NCBI GenBank assembly: GCA_035048485.1
Contig: CM068586.1
Span: 26,554,349 to 26,618,348 of the forward strand
Length of the DNA stretch: 64,000 nt
Direction: 5' to 3'
DNA from: Pteria penguin
Taxonomy: Eukaryota > Mollusca > Bivalvia > Pterioida > Pteriidae
The notes under the pieces were generated by a model. It was not told the DNA's origin. It ran no database searches and saw nothing but the letters and a program-made list of their open reading frames with translations. The position numbers were made by a program, and so were the translations under genes. Of the stretch, positions 1-10,449 are shown piece by piece. Each line of letters opens with the position of its first letter. The first letter of the stretch is position 1.

Positions 1-132
1 TATGAATGTTATTATTATGATTCTTATTATTTTCAAAAAAATTCGGGAGCTTTCATTTGAATAATAATACTTTTGACAGAGTTATCTTCCATTAAATCTA
101 CAAAAGACAACTCTGGAGCGAGACGGGTGAAA

Positions 133-3100
133 ATGGCAATGGCTTTGCGACTTTCGTCATTAAGTAGATTAACGAGAAGCGTTGGGCAAGTTGACATGTT
201 TATATTATGAAGGAAAATTTTAATAAATGTTGTGTTACGCGTATTGTTCCAAATTATCCTCGAAAATATTTCTTGTCCTTGCTAAATCTTGAAGGTTAAC
301 ATCACTGTTGCATGTTGGTTACCTATGTTGTTAAAATTATACACTGACAAGACCTAAATTTTCAAAGTTATTAAATATTATCTTTATATGGTGAATGCAA
401 AAACCGTGGGAAGTTGTTTTACCTTTCAAATTAGTTTATTGAACGTTAACCGTAGTCCGGATTTCTCAATATCTGAATTTCCTCTGATAAATGCATCATT
501 GCATGACTGCAGTGTTACTTAATATTGCGATGCCTTTGTGTAACTAATGTTTTTAGCCCATTACTAGCTCGCTATAAGGGACTTTAACTTTCCTTTACAT
601 TTGTCTTTATGTCTGTCTATCAGTAATCTGTTCCACTCAGTAATTCAGCCCATTGACTAAATGTGAATGGATTTACTTCAAACTTTGCACAAATGTTCCT
701 TTCGTCCTAAGGTGTGTGATGACCTTGACCCAAGGTCATCTTTCCAGCTTATGATTGTATTTTTCCATGATAAATGATGTATGATAAATGCAACAGTCAT
801 TTCTTGTGTTTTATTTCCTCAAACACTCCTACCCACTACATGTATTATATGCTTGTTACTGTATTAGTATTACTGTTTAAAACATCAGAAGTTTGACTCA
901 ATAATTTAAATCAATGTTTTAATATTTATAGTGTGAGATGTATGTCAGGACAATATGGAGATGGAATAGGAAAGGTGTAGTATTATTTTTTTTCTGATTT
1001 AGGTTTGATTAAGTGAATAAAAGTGACAAAAAATTGTTGATTCTCTTTTGCTCTTTGTCCATGTGTTAGCAGGGATGGAAATTAGCGGTGGTCCGTTCGC
1101 CGGAGGCGACCGAATTTACGATCGGGCGAATTGTTTTATATCCGAAGTCGCCCGTTTGGCGAATTGTCTAGACTGGCGATGCTCGTCTTGATCAAGTAAA
1201 TGCTTAACGTAGTTTCTTCCGTCAGTTAAACATCTGTCCGACCACGTTTATTTCCTAATCTCAATTTGTATACCCCCCTATAGGCAAGTATTGTGGGCTG
1301 TCTCCCGAGTTTTCATTGCGTGAATGAAAAAGCGTTATGTTACGAAAAGCAGCACGGCGGTCCCCAGGCCCTTGTTTGCTGCCCTCGATGGGTACAGAAA
1401 ACAAAAAGTAGCGGGGGAATGACGAATTAATGTAATCAATTAAAGGAATAAAGATTTAAGATAAAATTAACTTTGCTTAAACATTTACATAAATATAACG
1501 GGCCCCTAAGTTTTAGAACAGGCTACCAGAATTTCAAACCTACGAGCCCGTTTGGCTCCTGGGAAATTCTTGCCAATTTCCATCCCTGGTTAGCTTTTCA
1601 CATACTAAATGTAAATGGCCAAAGCAATTTTTTTCAAACTTTGGTGTTAAGAATAATTTTATTAAAAGTTACTTTCAAGTTCAGATTGCCTGTATATTAC
1701 ACAAGTCTACAGGGTTCATATTTTCATTTAATACATTATAATGTACCTTAATTTGCGAAAATTCTGTAGTAAACAAGAAGGCATCATCGTGGCATTCAGA
1801 GTGTGAATAGTGCATTAAATTGATATATTTGTATGGTGTAAAATGACCTGACATGATGATACAAAAACAGAATGTACAGTTTTTACATGTACACGTGAAA
1901 CAACTTGGAAAAGTTCCTCCACATTCTCTTAATGATTTACACTGTTGTCTTAAGCATTTTTTTCTGTAAGTTTCTATGTATTAAATTTGACATTTTCTTC
2001 TGTAAATTCTAATGTGTTTTATATGACATTATGATGATTATGGTGTTATTCTTTTTAAGGGAGGTGGAACTGGTGGCTCAATAAGGTAAGTAGATTACAT
2101 CAAAGCCATACCCAATACTTTGTGAGAGGCTTTAGGACCTTTTTCAGACATTTTTATACTTGATATTCAGCCATATTTCAGATCAATTTTCTTCTCCTTA
2201 ATTGACTAGAAATTCCCAGTTTGGATTCAATGGAAATTGCTTTACAATATTAGGTGTAAATACTAACACAATTTTGCAAGTTCCTTTAATTTGATCTTAT
2301 CAATTATCATATCCAACTCACAACTGACCCTTTCATTTACACATGAAAAAATTGTCAGAATTGGATGATGTTACAATACTTTATATATATAGTGATGTCA
2401 CAAAATGCTACAAATATTCAGTGAAAGTGATAAATCCACTTAATTTAGTGTCATTTTTGACAATATTTCAAATAGTCAATGTATTCAATTATGTAACAGG
2501 TATCATGTTTCATGCATGGTAAATGCAGTGCCATCATTAGTGACAATTTTACTAAGTGCAATATTCAGTTTATTTCAAATCAAATTCAAAGTCATATAAT
2601 CTTTATTTATGGTCATAATTGTAAGTCATATGTATGACAATTTTTCTTTGCCTTTGATTATATGGATTATGTAATTGACTTTTAAATGAAACATCTATGA
2701 TGAGATTATATCATAATAAGACTGATAAACTTGCTCTCAAAACCTTTTTATAGCATGTAGTCCATCTGTTGTCATAAACATTTCACATTTGTGACTTCTC
2801 TTAAACTTCTGGACAGATTTTGATTTACCTTGGTATGATTGTTGTACTAGTAGAACTGAATCACCTCTACAAATTGTGAGTTTTTTATTTAGATCTTTCT
2901 ACAGACACCATAACCAAAGTATGCCAAAGAGGGTACACTCATTTGATTTTTTTTTTCTTCAGAAGGGATGCATAGTTTCAAAAAGCAATGATATCTGAGT
3001 GTTTAAAAAGGATGTAAGATTGAAGTTTGTTTGGGGTTTTTTTTGCTATATTGGGAAAATAATTTTGACATTTTTAGATGTCTTTTTGGACTCTGTCATC

Positions 3101-6100
3101 TTTGCCTATTTTGGGGTAATTTCTTAGATTTTCTACATGTACTTGCATTTTACTTTATAATGCATTAATTAGTTCTATTTTAATTGATTTATTGTAATAA
3201 ATGCAATTGTGAAGAAATTAAATACAGAAATAATTTCTTTGAATTTTTGCAATTTTTTAAAGATTGAAACAAGAAGGTATACATTCTTTTAGTTTGTAAT
3301 AATTAGTTTTGATGGACTTTTCCTTCAGATCTGAAAAAAAGATTGTGATGAAACTTGGTAGGTATGAAGTAATCAATGTTACTGTTTAGATCTGATTCAG
3401 ATCTTTCACATTGTGGATCCAGGATAGGGAATATAGGCCCAAGATGGTACCATCCTTTGACAAGCTTTTTCAGACCAGCTGCATACTTCAAACCAAAGAT
3501 CTAGAAGAGTGACTTTAGAATTGTAGTGATTTTGCTTTTATTGTGAAATCAAATTTTTGATACTTTTTTGATGTTTTCTTTTTTGGGGGGGGGGGTGTAA
3601 TTTATCATTTTTGCTGATTTTTAGGTAATTCTCCTTATAAGTTTTTTTGGGGTTGTTATTTAACTTTAACTATTTAACTTTTTTGACTTGGTAACTTCGC
3701 CAATTTATGTGGCAATTTGTTCATTTACTCAACACAGAGCAGCAATAAATTAAAGCATTTATTTGCATACATTTAAAAATTTCTATTTTAGGGGTTATTT
3801 GAAAGTATTGTGTGAAAATTCTATTTTCAGGTTTTATTATGATATATGATATAGGCCAGCTTGTACATACTGAAGGTTAAAAGTTCAAACACTGCTGGAG
3901 GCAAATAATGTTTTAATTTCATTTTACACCAAAACAAGGTTTTAAGTGTTTTGAAGCACTGGAAAATTTTTTATTACAAAATAAAAATTACTGTCCAAGT
4001 CTTTTTCACACATTCTTGTGTCGTTCTCTTGATTTATTCAATATATTTTTTTAAAACTGTAAAGTAATTATTTGCCAACTTTTATGTCTATTTGAAGGGT
4101 CAAGTGAAAGTTTCATGTTAAAGTTTCTTGGTAAAATCATGCCCTTTTCTGTCATATTTTGATATAGGCCAGTTCTGGCATGGTGAAGGAAAGTAGTTCA
4201 AAGGCAAAAATATAATTGGTTTATTTTACACCAGAGCAAGATTTTCAATATTGAGGAAAAAAAAATTATGAAAAAAAGGATTCTGACTTACTCTTCGTCT
4301 CCTATTTTTGTATCATTTTCTTGATTTGTTCAATATACAGAATCCAGTTTACAGTCTTTTGTCAATTGTCAAAATGCAATAAACAAGAGAATATGTATAG
4401 TAAATGGTTTAAGCAGTCTTTGGTTTAGCAATGTGCAAATTGTTTTCAGACGAATGATGTTGGCCCACTTGTACCTCTAGCTTATGAGTTTCTTTATTTT
4501 CAGTTTTTAAAACTCAATTTCATATTGAGTTTGAATTTTGAGCCCCTAAGTACCAATAATAAAATTGAGTTACTGTTGGCAAAGTAAACAGGAGAATGCA
4601 ATATGATTTCTTTATCTATTTGACTTGTACAAATTTCATCATTATCAAGTACATGTATATATCATCATGTTATGTTTTCATTCATTATATACTTATTTTA
4701 ATTTATCAGAGATGCAGGGGGAGCATTTGGTAAAATGGAAGCTGCAAGAGAAGAGGAATATTTTAGGAAAAAGGTATTACATATATTCATTATGTTCAGC
4801 TTATATGATTGCTTATTGAAAATGATCAGTTTCTTTACAAGGAAGTTGTTTGTTAAAGATGATCAGTTTCTTTTACAAGGGAGTAAATAATGCAGTGTTT
4901 TTTTGTTTACATAGCAAGCGGAACAGCTGAAAGCTTTAAAGAAACATCTAAAAGGTGAAATGGATAATCTCCAAGAAAGTATCAAAGCTCACCAGGTAAG
5001 ACCAATAGAGTAGTCTCAAGTATCAAAGCTAGTGAGGTGAAATGAAAGCAGTAGTCTGCAAGCAAGTATTAAAACTCATCAAGATTAAATGAGTTATGAC
5101 CAGGCCAGTGTCAAATCTCACCGGGTAAGATCTAAGGTGTAATCTCATAGCTGGTATCAAATTCTCCAGGTAAAATCTAATGTGTAATGTCTTAGCTAGT
5201 ATCAAACTCTCCAATTAAGATATAATGTATAATCTCATAACTTGTATCAAACTCTCCAAGTAAGATCTAAAGTATAATCTCATAGTTGGTATCAAACTCT
5301 CCAGGTAAGATCAAATGTATAATGTCATAGCTGGTATCAAACTCTCCAGATAAGATCAATTGTATAATGTCATAGCTGGTAGCAAACTCTCCAGGTAAGA
5401 TCAATTGTATAATGTCATAGCTGGTATCAGACTCTCCAGGTAAGATCAGATGTATAATGTCATAGCTGATATCAAACTCTCCAGGTAAGATCAGATGTAT
5501 AATGTCATAGCTGGTATCAAACTCTCCAGGTAAGATCAAATTTATAATGTCATAGCTGGTATCAAACTCTCCAGATAAGATCAAATGTATAATGTCATAG
5601 CTGGTATCAAACTCTCCAGGTAAGATCAGATGTATAATGTCATAGCTGATATCAAACTCTTCAGGTAAGATCTAATGTGTAATGTCCTAGCTGGTATCAG
5701 ACTCTCCGATTTAAGATCTGATGTATAATCTCATAACTAATATCAAACTCTCCAGGGAAGATCTAATGTATAATCTCAATTGGTATCAAACTCTCGAGTT
5801 AAGATCTAATTGTGTAATGTCATAGCTGGTATCAAACTCTCCAGGTAAGACCTAATTTGAAATATCATAGCTGGTATCAACTCTTTAGGTAAGATTAAAT
5901 GTATAATGTCATAGCTGGTATCAAACTCTCCAGGTAAAATCAAATGTATAATGTCATAGCTGGTATCAAACTCTCCAGGTAAGATTAAATGTATAATGTC
6001 ATAGCTGGTATCAAACTCTCCAGGTAAGATCAAATGTATAATGTCATAGCTGGTATCAAACTCTCCAGGTAAGATCAAATGTATTATCTCATAGCTGGTA

Positions 6101-8625
6101 TCAAACTCTCCAGGTAAGATCAAATGTATAATGTCATAGCTGGTATCAAACTCTCCAGGTAAGATCAAATGTATTATCTCATAGCTGGTATCAAACTCTC
6201 CAGGTAAGATCAAATGTATAATCTCATAGCTGGTATCAAACTCTCCAGGTAAGATCAAATGTATAATCTCATAGCTGGTATCAAACTCTCCAGGTAAGAT
6301 CAAATGTATAATGTCATAGCTGGTATCAGACTCTCCAGGTAAGATCAAATGTATAATCTCATAGCTGGTATCAAACTCTCCAGGTAAGATCAAATGTATA
6401 ATGTCATAGCTGGTATCAAACTGTCAAGGTAAGATCAAATGTATAATCTCATAGCTGGTATCAAACTCTCCAGTTAAGATCAATTGTATAATGTCCTAGC
6501 TGGTATCAAACTCTCCAGGTAAGATCAAATGTATAATCTCATAGCTGGTATCAAAAGGTAAGATTGTATGAGGCACTATGATCTCCAAGTCAGTATCAAA
6601 ACTCTCCAAGTAAGATCAAGTGAGTAATTGCTAGGCCAGTATCAAATCTCATCAGGTAAGAAGAAAACAGTGGTCTCCATGCCAGTTGAAAGTAATGGTC
6701 TCCAAGCTAGTATCAAAACCCACCAGGTAAGATCTTAATATTTGCTGAAGTGTTAGTGTAAAGAATGGGTATGTAGAAGTAATATTTACAATTGTAATTG
6801 TAAGGTTTTTTCAAGAAGCAGGATTCACTGTAACAGCTAATATTGTTTTCAGTCGACTATTTCTTGAGTACTAATTGAAAGATTTTGAGGAAATTTTACA
6901 AAAATTACAATAAAATTTTCAAAACTTCCAAGAAGAGTTCTTGTATTTAAGTTAGATCAGGGGTAAATCTACATGTAGGGTAGGAAAAAATAAGAACTAG
7001 AAAGATACATTCCTTTGTAAAGAGAAACCGCAGATAAGTCATGTAGAATAAAAAAAAGTTGAAATGAACATTTCATTTGGAGAGAATTCTTATACTTAAT
7101 AATTTATCATGAACTCAGGAGAGCTGTGTACATGTTGACCTACTTGAGCCTCTTATTGATGTTGTTTTGCTTGTTTTCAGGTGGTATGATTTTCTCTTTA
7201 AAGATTGCTGATGATACATTCGTTATGTGTTTTCAGTATGGTTCAAATAAAATAAATGACAGTTTATAGAATTGTTATGTGAAAGTTATTTTGACATCTG
7301 TTTTTTTTGTTTTTGTAAACTTTTGAGAGATTAAAAAAAGTGAGTTGGGAGGGTTGGAGGTGTTGGGATTGCTTTGCTCAATTTGTTGCAGTAAGCTTTG
7401 ATGAATTTCTTTAAATTTTTAAAATGAGATTTTTATGAAACTTGGAAGGCATTAGAGTGATCTGGAAGGATGTCGTTAAAAGTGTTGTTGCCTTTGCCTT
7501 CACACTTATTTGACAATTTTTTAAACGTTGTCCTTTTTGAAGATTATCAGATGATTTTTAAAATTTTCTCTTCATAGATTGTTTATAATGCATTAGTTTT
7601 GCGTATTTTATTCAATTCTAGTGAAGTAAATGTTATTGTTAAATATTGTATTAATTAAAATGATAAATTTGAAAAAAAGATACATGTAACAATTTGAACC
7701 AGAAATGAGTTACAAATAAATAAGAAAACTTAAGAATGTTATCTTTAAAATCCATTCAGTAATTTTTCATCAATAAATCGAGTTAATGACATTTACATCA
7801 ATGTATATAGCAGAACTCTACATACCTTTTTAAAAATTCAATGCAGCATTGTTGCTGAATCATTCAATGGCTTTTCTGTATTGTATATGATATTATGGCA
7901 TCTGTTAGTTAGTTAGTTAGTTGATTGGTGTTTTACGTCGCTTTCAACAATATTTCAGTTATATCGCGACATGGAAGCAGGAGGTTACCAACCTCTTAAA
8001 CATAGTGGCGCAACCCGGGAATCGAACCCGGATCGTCGGCGCAGCAAGCCAAGCGCTTAACCACTACACCAAGCCTGCCCCGTATGGCATCTGTATTGTA
8101 ATATATTGTATTGTAGTATGTCATTATGTTTAATGATTCAGAGCAGCAAATGCCCCTATTTCTGAAAATGGATGTCTTGCTCGCATTGAAACTTAGTTCA
8201 GTTGAAAATTTTTGAGTCTTACTCAAACTTGAATACTTACATGCTTATGGTAATGCCAAAAAGAAAAAAAAAGGAGGGGAAAAAAAGGAATCCCAAAATA
8301 TAACATTTTTCACAATATACTACATCTTTCAGTACAGAGTTAACCAAAACAATAATATTACATATAACCAAACAATTGAGTGCCCATCCGTTCTTTGATA
8401 GACATGCATTTATGTATTTTATTGAGAATTTTGTTAGATGCAACATGCATACTGACATTGTTTTACCTCTTCGCTGGAAGAATGGTTTGCAGTTCAGTAT
8501 TAAAATGAAAGTTACTTTATACATGTATTTGAATTTCTAACTCGAGCATTCTTATTTATCAGGAAGCTATAGAAAGACATAAGAAGAAAATTAAAGAATT
8601 AGAGGAAGGAGAAAGTTCGGATTAG
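133..8625 (+). CDS. ATPIF1: ATP synthase inhibitory factor 1 (IF1), mitochondrial, 6 exons
   Basis: Exons are 133-185, 932-974, 2060-2085, 4710-4773, 4915-4995 and 8563-8625 (stop TAG). Together they give 330 nt, or 109 residues, the usual IF1 length, and every junction keeps phase. IF1 is a matrix protein that binds the F1 catalytic face and blocks ATP hydrolysis when the membrane potential falls. The N-terminus (MAMALRLSSLSRLTRSVG) is rich in Arg, Ser and Leu without acids, as in a mitochondrial transit peptide. A Gly-rich linker follows, then the inhibitory core around DAGGAFGKMEAAREEEYF, then a charged coiled coil ending IERHKKKIKELEEGESSD. The start ATG has A at -3 and G at +4. Intron 1 fits phase only with a GC donor (GCAAGT at 186). 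Intron 5 (3.57 kb) holds a 45-bp tandem array. The family call is firm; exon 1 is the least certain part. Confidence 0.93.
186..931 (+). other. IF1 intron 1 with a GC-AG boundary
   Basis: Exon 1 read from ATG 133 ends in phase 2 at 185, just before GCAAGT, the usual consensus for GC donors. Exon 2 begins at 932 after TTTATAG, and its first base T completes a Gly codon so that the MSGQYGDGIGKG frame opens. The GT at 190-191 would leave exon 2 out of frame. The intron also holds a decayed dispersed repeat around 600-730. Confidence 0.7.
1070..1588 (+). mobile_element. Non-autonomous hAT-like DNA transposon, copy 1
   Basis: A 519-bp element in IF1 intron 2. It starts CAGGGATGGAAATT and ends with the exact reverse complement AATTTCCATCCCTG. 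A 5-bp direct repeat GTTAG flanks it at 1065-1069 and 1589-1593. A nearly identical copy lies inverted at 39122-39641 with its own 5-bp flank. The CAGGG terminus is hAT-like, but hAT usually duplicates 8 bp; 5 bp would fit the less common hAT5-type group. It has no transposase ORF. Confidence 0.88.
4966..6735 (+). repeat. 45-bp minisatellite derived from the IF1 exon 5 3' end and splice donor
   Basis: Roughly 38 tandem units with a 45-bp period fill the first 1.7 kb of IF1 intron 5. A central unit contains GGTATCAAACTCTCCAG followed by GTAAGATCAAATGTATAAT. This parallels the real exon 5 end, AGTATCAAAGCTCACCAG, followed by its donor GTAAGACC. The outermost units are closest to the exon: one near 6700 reads CTCCAAGCTAGTATCAAA then ACCCACCAGGTAAGATC. 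Central units are nearly identical to each other, suggesting later homogenisation. Most units keep CAG|GTAAGA, a strong U1 match, so dozens of decoy donors follow the authentic one at 4996. The minus strand reads open through the array only because 45 is divisible by three. Confidence 0.93.
7906..8082 (-). mobile_element. tRNA-derived SINE with perfect target duplication
   Basis: The tRNA-like head lies on the right and reads leftward, with box A-like TGGTGTAGTGG and box B GGTTCGATTCC. A short body containing TTTTACGTCGC (plus-strand view) follows, and the 3' tail is a TTAG/CTAA tetranucleotide run at 7906-7921. The 12-bp repeat TATGGCATCTGT flanks it at 7894-7905 and 8083-8094, proving retroposition. 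It lies in IF1 intron 5. Confidence 0.88.
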
Positions 8626-8707
8626 AACGTGTGATATTTCTACCGAGTGCTGCTCGATAATCTAGACACTCAATATTATGCTGATGAATTCACCATGATC
8701 AACATGT

Positions 8708-8742
8708 AATAAATCTATTGTGATCCTAAAAGTAAAATAAAA
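8708..8742 (+). terminator. IF1 polyadenylation signals
   Basis: AATAAA occurs at 8708-8713 and again at 8737-8742, 83 and 112 bp past the stop codon, followed by T/G-rich sequence. Either could define a short 3' UTR. Confidence 0.65.
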
Positions 8743-9312
8743 GTGGTCAGTTTCTTTATTTGCATATTTAGTATTGAGTAGTTTATTGTGGTATAGAGCC
8801 ATGGTAAGAAACATGGTTTAGGGTACAATAAGTTGGGGAGGTTCTTTTCTGGCTTTTTATGGTCCACAAATTGGAGATGTGAGGCAGGCAAGTTATTTTC
8901 TCCTCCATTTGTCAGTCCAGACTTTACTATTGTTCTTAACGTTCGAATGGAGAGTAACAGGCAGTTTTCATCTCAGATATACATTCTTTATGGTAAGATT
9001 TTGTATTTGATACAAATTTCTATGCTTCCTGAAAAATTTCTGGGAAGCATATAGAGCTGTCTTGTATGTGCATCTCACCATCTCTCTGTCTGCCTGTCAG
9101 TCCAAACTCATACCTTCTAAATTGTCCTTAGAATCTGGTCTTGACAGTTAATGATCATATTTCATACAAATGCTAATTATCACTTAGGAAATGGGTCTTC
9201 GGCAAAAGTCACTTGGGTCAGTTCTGAAAGGTCAAGCTTATATGTTACCAAATTTTGATCAGTGTATGTTCAAACTTCATATTAAGGATGCATGCAACCC
9301 TAACATTTTATG

Positions 9313-9487
9313 AGGGGCTGACTTGGTGTCGTGGTTAAGTGCTTGACTTTCAGTGTAGACAGTTTGGGTTCTTTTCGCACATTACACCACTATGTTTAAG
9401 AGGTTGGTGACTTCCTGTGTCCATCTCGCAATATGACTAAAATTGTTGGAAGCAAAGTGGAAGACTGAAGAAAATCAACCAACCAAC
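9313..9487 (+). mobile_element. Diverged SINE, same family as 7906-8082, opposite orientation
   Basis: The head GGGGCTGACTTGGTGTCGTG starts the element. A body with the conserved CTATGTTTAAGAGGTTGGT segment (reverse complement in the first copy) follows, and it ends in an AACC-type tail. No target duplication was recognised. It is in the intergenic region after IF1. Confidence 0.7.
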
Positions 9488-9719
9488 TTTATGCTCCTAA
9501 ATAAATTTTGGAGCATATAGTGGTTGTTGTCTCTGTCTGGTAGTCTTTCTGTTCATCTGTCTTACCATTTCCCAAACATTTACTCAAAATTTGATCAAAT
9601 CTATGAACAGGGTTGCAATGGTGAAATTTTCGTTCTTCAGATATTTATTTTTAACATGATTTTAAATTTATTTCAAACAATCAGGAATGAAATTGAGCTG
9701 CTGTTGCACTCTTTTTTTA

Positions 9720-10300
9720 TGCGCCCCTTTTGAAGAAGAGGGTGCATAATGTATTGCTGCTGTATATTGGTCAGCAGGTTGGTAATTTGAAGTTTCCATT
9801 CATTATCTCCACAACACGTGCACATATTTAAATGAAATTTGGCATACAGATACGTCACGAGAATGTGTGGGTCAAGTTCTGATTTTGTCACCATCGATAG
9901 AGTTACACCCCTTTAACTTGGAAAATTTCCAATAATTCACAATTTCCATTCATATCTCTGCACCGAGTGCATATATTGAAATGAAATTTGGAATACTGAT
10001 ACACCATGAGAATATCGAAGTTGGTAGGTCTCTTACTGACCTCTCTGTTTCCATTAGTGCCAACATTTTGGACTTTTGACTTCAAAATATTCGGAGATAA
10101 TGGACAGCAGGAAAAAGTTAAAAAGTCTGAATGATTTTCAATGTTTACAAGGGCCATGGCTCAAATATTTAGAGCTAAATCTTTTTGCTGAGATGCATTC
10201 TAGTACATTTTTGAGTTGTGACTGTTGTATTGGATACAATTTCGATGCACTCATTTTACTAAATCAAGGTCAGGTTAATTCATGAATCTTTCTGAGCTCC
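9720..10300. repeat. Degenerate ~150-bp tandem duplication in a dispersed repeat
   Basis: Two related blocks follow each other: TTTCCATTCATTATCTCC near 9793 and TTTCCATTCATATCTCTG near 9944. Each continues into GAAATTTGG(C/A)ATAC and then an ACGAGAAT or ATGAGAAT ending. The frame is not open for any recognisable protein. It is probably part of an old dispersed element. Confidence 0.5.
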
Positions 10301-10338
10301 ATGTATAGAAGTTTAAGGACTATTTATTTTTTGTCTGA

Positions 10339-10449
10339 CTATTTAATTAGTCCTTGTCAAATTCACAAGACCAAAACGTTTGGTATTCAATGCAGTCTTG
10401 AATACCAAACGTTTTGGTCTTGTGAATTTGACAAGGACTAATTAAATAG
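10339..10449. repeat. Perfect inverted repeat, 52-bp arms, 7-bp loop
   Basis: Arms 10339-10390 and 10398-10449 are exact reverse complements, from CTATTTAATTAGTCCTTGTC at the outer end to TTTGGTATTCAA at the loop TGCAGTC. No mismatch was seen over 52 bp, so the structure is young or maintained. No flanking duplication or ORF was recognised. Confidence 0.95.

Noticed and set aside
5267..6393. Long minus-strand frames of 15-residue repeats (LPGEFDTSYDIIHLI)
   Set aside because: They exist because the 45-bp minisatellite period is divisible by three and the minus frame lacks stops; they overlap an intron and show no start context or family.
4966..6735. CRISPR-like array
   Set aside because: Units are contiguous 45-bp tandem repeats without unique spacers, in an animal intron.
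8006..8082. Possible tRNA gene on the minus strand
   Set aside because: The tRNA-like head continues into a SINE body with a tetranucleotide tail and perfect 12-bp target duplications, so it is a retroposon.
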